Shown here piece after piece: positions 6,447 through 7,511 of a stretch of DNA of 7,511 nucleotides. A program made the position numbers and the translations under genes. How positions within the stretch are numbered: the first letter of the stretch is position 1; each line of letters begins with the position of its first letter. Origin of the DNA: Anaerolineae bacterium. Its GTDB lineage: Bacteria; Chloroflexota; Anaerolineae; B4-G1. The stretch lies in NCBI GenBank assembly GCA_030620125.1, contig JAUXFI010000100.1, forward strand, positions 1-7,511. The letters run 5' to 3'. Below the pieces are notes generated by a model that worked only from the letters and a program-made list of their open reading frames with translations, was not told the DNA's origin and made no database searches.

Positions 6447-6452
6447 CTACTC
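6440..6452 (-). repeat. 13-bp repeat at the leuD start, copy 1
   Basis: Minus strand GAGTAGATGAGGG, containing the ATG at 6444-6446. An exact copy lies at 5901-5913 over the esterase ATG, in the same register with the start codon. Confidence 0.6.
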
Positions 6453-6464
6453 ATTTCCTCATCA

Positions 6465-7511
6465 CTACAGGTCACGTGGGTGCGCAATAAACCCCGCCAC
6501 CGCACTCGCCGCGACGACGAGCGGACTGGCGAGATATACCTCGCTCTCCTTGGTACCCATCCGCCCCCGAAAGTTGCGGTTGGCGGTGCTGATGGAGACC
6601 TCCCCCTCGGCGGGAACGCCCATGTGGTTGCCCATGCACGGGCCGCAGCCGGGGCTCTCAATCACCGCGCCCGCCTCGACGAAGGTGCGCAAGTAGCCTG
6701 CGTCCAGCGCGTCCAGATACACCTCCGACGAAGCTGGGATGACGATCAGCCGCACACCCGGCGCGACCTTGCGCCCCTCCAGCACACGTGCCGCCATTGC
6801 CAGGTCAGAGAGCCGCCCGTTGGTGCAGGTGCCCAGGAAGGCCTGGTCAATGCGCGTCCCTGCCACCTCCCGCACCGGCGCGACGTTGTCCACCGTGTGC
6901 GGTTTGGCGACCACCGGCTCAATCTCCTCCGCGTCGTACTCGACCACGCGGGCGTACTCCGCGTCGGGGTCGGGGTAGACCGGATCGTATGGCCGCCGCG
7001 CTCGTTCTTCCAGCCAGGCAAAGGTCGTCTCGTCGGGCGGGATGTAGCCGTTCTTGGCCCCCATCTCCGCCATCAGGTTGGGGATGACCATACGGGCTTC
7101 CATATCAAGCGCCGCCACCCCTTCCCCGTGCCACTCGACCGATTGGTAAAGCCCGCCGCCGGCTCCCAGGTCGCCGATGACGTGCAGCGCCAGGTCCTTG
7201 GACGTGACCCCCTCGCGCAGCCGCCCGTGGACGATGATTTTCAAGCTCTCCGGCACGCGCAGCCAGATATGGGCCGTCGCCATGATCACCGCCATCTCGC
7301 TGCGCCCGATGCCCGCCGCAAAGGCCCCAAACGCGCCAGCCGTAGGGGTGTGCGAATCGGAGCCGACGACGAGCGCCCCGGGCAGCGCGAACCCCTCCTC
7401 GGCCAGCACCTGGTGGCAGACCCCGCGCCCCACGTCGTAAAAGTGGGCGATGGACTGCTCGGCCACGAATTGGCGGATGGCCTTGTGGTTCTGGGCGTGT
7501 TTCGTCGTGGG
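6465..7511 (-). CDS. leuC: 3-isopropylmalate dehydratase / homoaconitase-type large subunit, N-terminus cut by window edge
   Basis: Large [4Fe-4S] subunit of a hydro-lyase that isomerises a hydroxy-acid by dehydration and rehydration; with LeuD in leucine synthesis this turns 2-isopropylmalate into 3-isopropylmalate. The frame is open to the right edge, giving 348 residues; the family is usually about 420 in the archaeal-type class, so some 70 N-terminal residues are missing. The first visible residues are [15 protein letters not shown]. Visible marks: [34 protein letters not shown] with a cluster Cys at 6825-6827, and [11 protein letters not shown] with the other two cluster Cys at 6645-6647 and 6636-6638, then [12 protein letters not shown] and the C-terminal [14 protein letters not shown]. 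All three cluster ligands are present, so the enzyme should be active. A GTG at 7464-7466 is internal and not the start. The small subunit follows after 18 nt. Substrate specificity cannot be set from this part; leuC is the default name. Confidence 0.93.
   Translation of the reverse strand, partial: PTTKHAQNHKAIRQFVAEQSIAHFYDVGRGVCHQVLAEEGFALPGALVVGSDSHTPTAGAFGAFAAGIGRSEMAVIMATAHIWLRVPESLKIIVHGRLREGVTSKDLALHVIGDLGAGGGLYQSVEWHGEGVAALDMEARMVIPNLMAEMGAKNGYIPPDETTFAWLEERARRPYDPVYPDPDAEYARVVEYDAEEIEPVVAKPHTVDNVAPVREVAGTRIDQAFLGTCTNGRLSDLAMAARVLEGRKVAPGVRLIVIPASSEVYLDALDAGYLRTFVEAGAVIESPGCGPCMGNHMGVPAEGEVSISTANRNFRGRMGTKESEVYLASPLVVAASAVAGFIAHPRDL

Noticed and set aside
1..7511. A defence island, mobile element or biosynthetic cluster
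   Set aside because: No transposase, integrase, phage, toxin-antitoxin, nuclease or assembly-line gene is present. The genes are a metabolic enzyme pair, an esterase and a two-component system with uniform composition.

Overview
The window is gene-dense, with a GC content I estimate by eye at about 60%. Every convincing gene lies on the minus strand, so transcription runs from the right edge to the left. The style of the proteins suggests a Chloroflexota (Anaerolineae-like) bacterium. The hints are a soluble kinase with many PAS and GAF modules, a secreted esterase on a Thr/Pro-rich stalk, and a two-subunit aconitase-type hydro-lyase of the archaeal/thermophile class. This assignment is inference from style; no rRNA or other taxonomic marker is present.

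Right part (7511 to 4861): a compact operon-like run. It holds the C-terminal part of a 3-isopropylmalate dehydratase/homoaconitase large subunit (leuC-like, cut by the window edge), then its small subunit (leuD-like) after 18 nt, then a membrane-anchored, probably extracytoplasmic alpha/beta-hydrolase of the esterase D type after only 8 nt. The two dehydratase subunits should form one [4Fe-4S] enzyme. The small subunit has a YTYT substrate loop that differs from the loops I recall in leucine and lysine pathway enzymes, so the true substrate is open. The esterase has no obvious metabolic link to them, but the spacing predicts co-transcription.

Middle (4860 to 4716): the only notable intergenic region, 145 nt. 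It has a good sigma-70-type promoter (TAGACA, 17 nt, TATAGT) facing the kinase, a 15-bp imperfect dyad abutting the -35 box, and a perfect 6-bp stem near the predicted transcription start.

Left part (4715 to 1): a two-component system. A 1389-residue cytoplasmic kinase has the order REC-PAS-GAF-PAS-PAS-PAS-GAF-GAF-HisKA_3-HATPase. It overlaps by 4 nt (GTGA) a NarL-type response regulator that runs off the left edge inside its LuxR-type HTH. The kinase should phosphorylate the regulator on Asp60. The kinase's own N-terminal receiver has Ala in place of both the phospho-acceptor Asp and the conserved Thr/Ser, so it is probably a pseudo-receiver that senses or binds something rather than taking phosphate.

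I see no RNA gene, CRISPR array, transposon, phage gene or defence system. The main points for follow-up are the degenerate receiver, the unusual small-subunit loop with its 6-nt tandem duplication, and the candidate regulatory dyads at the kinase promoter.
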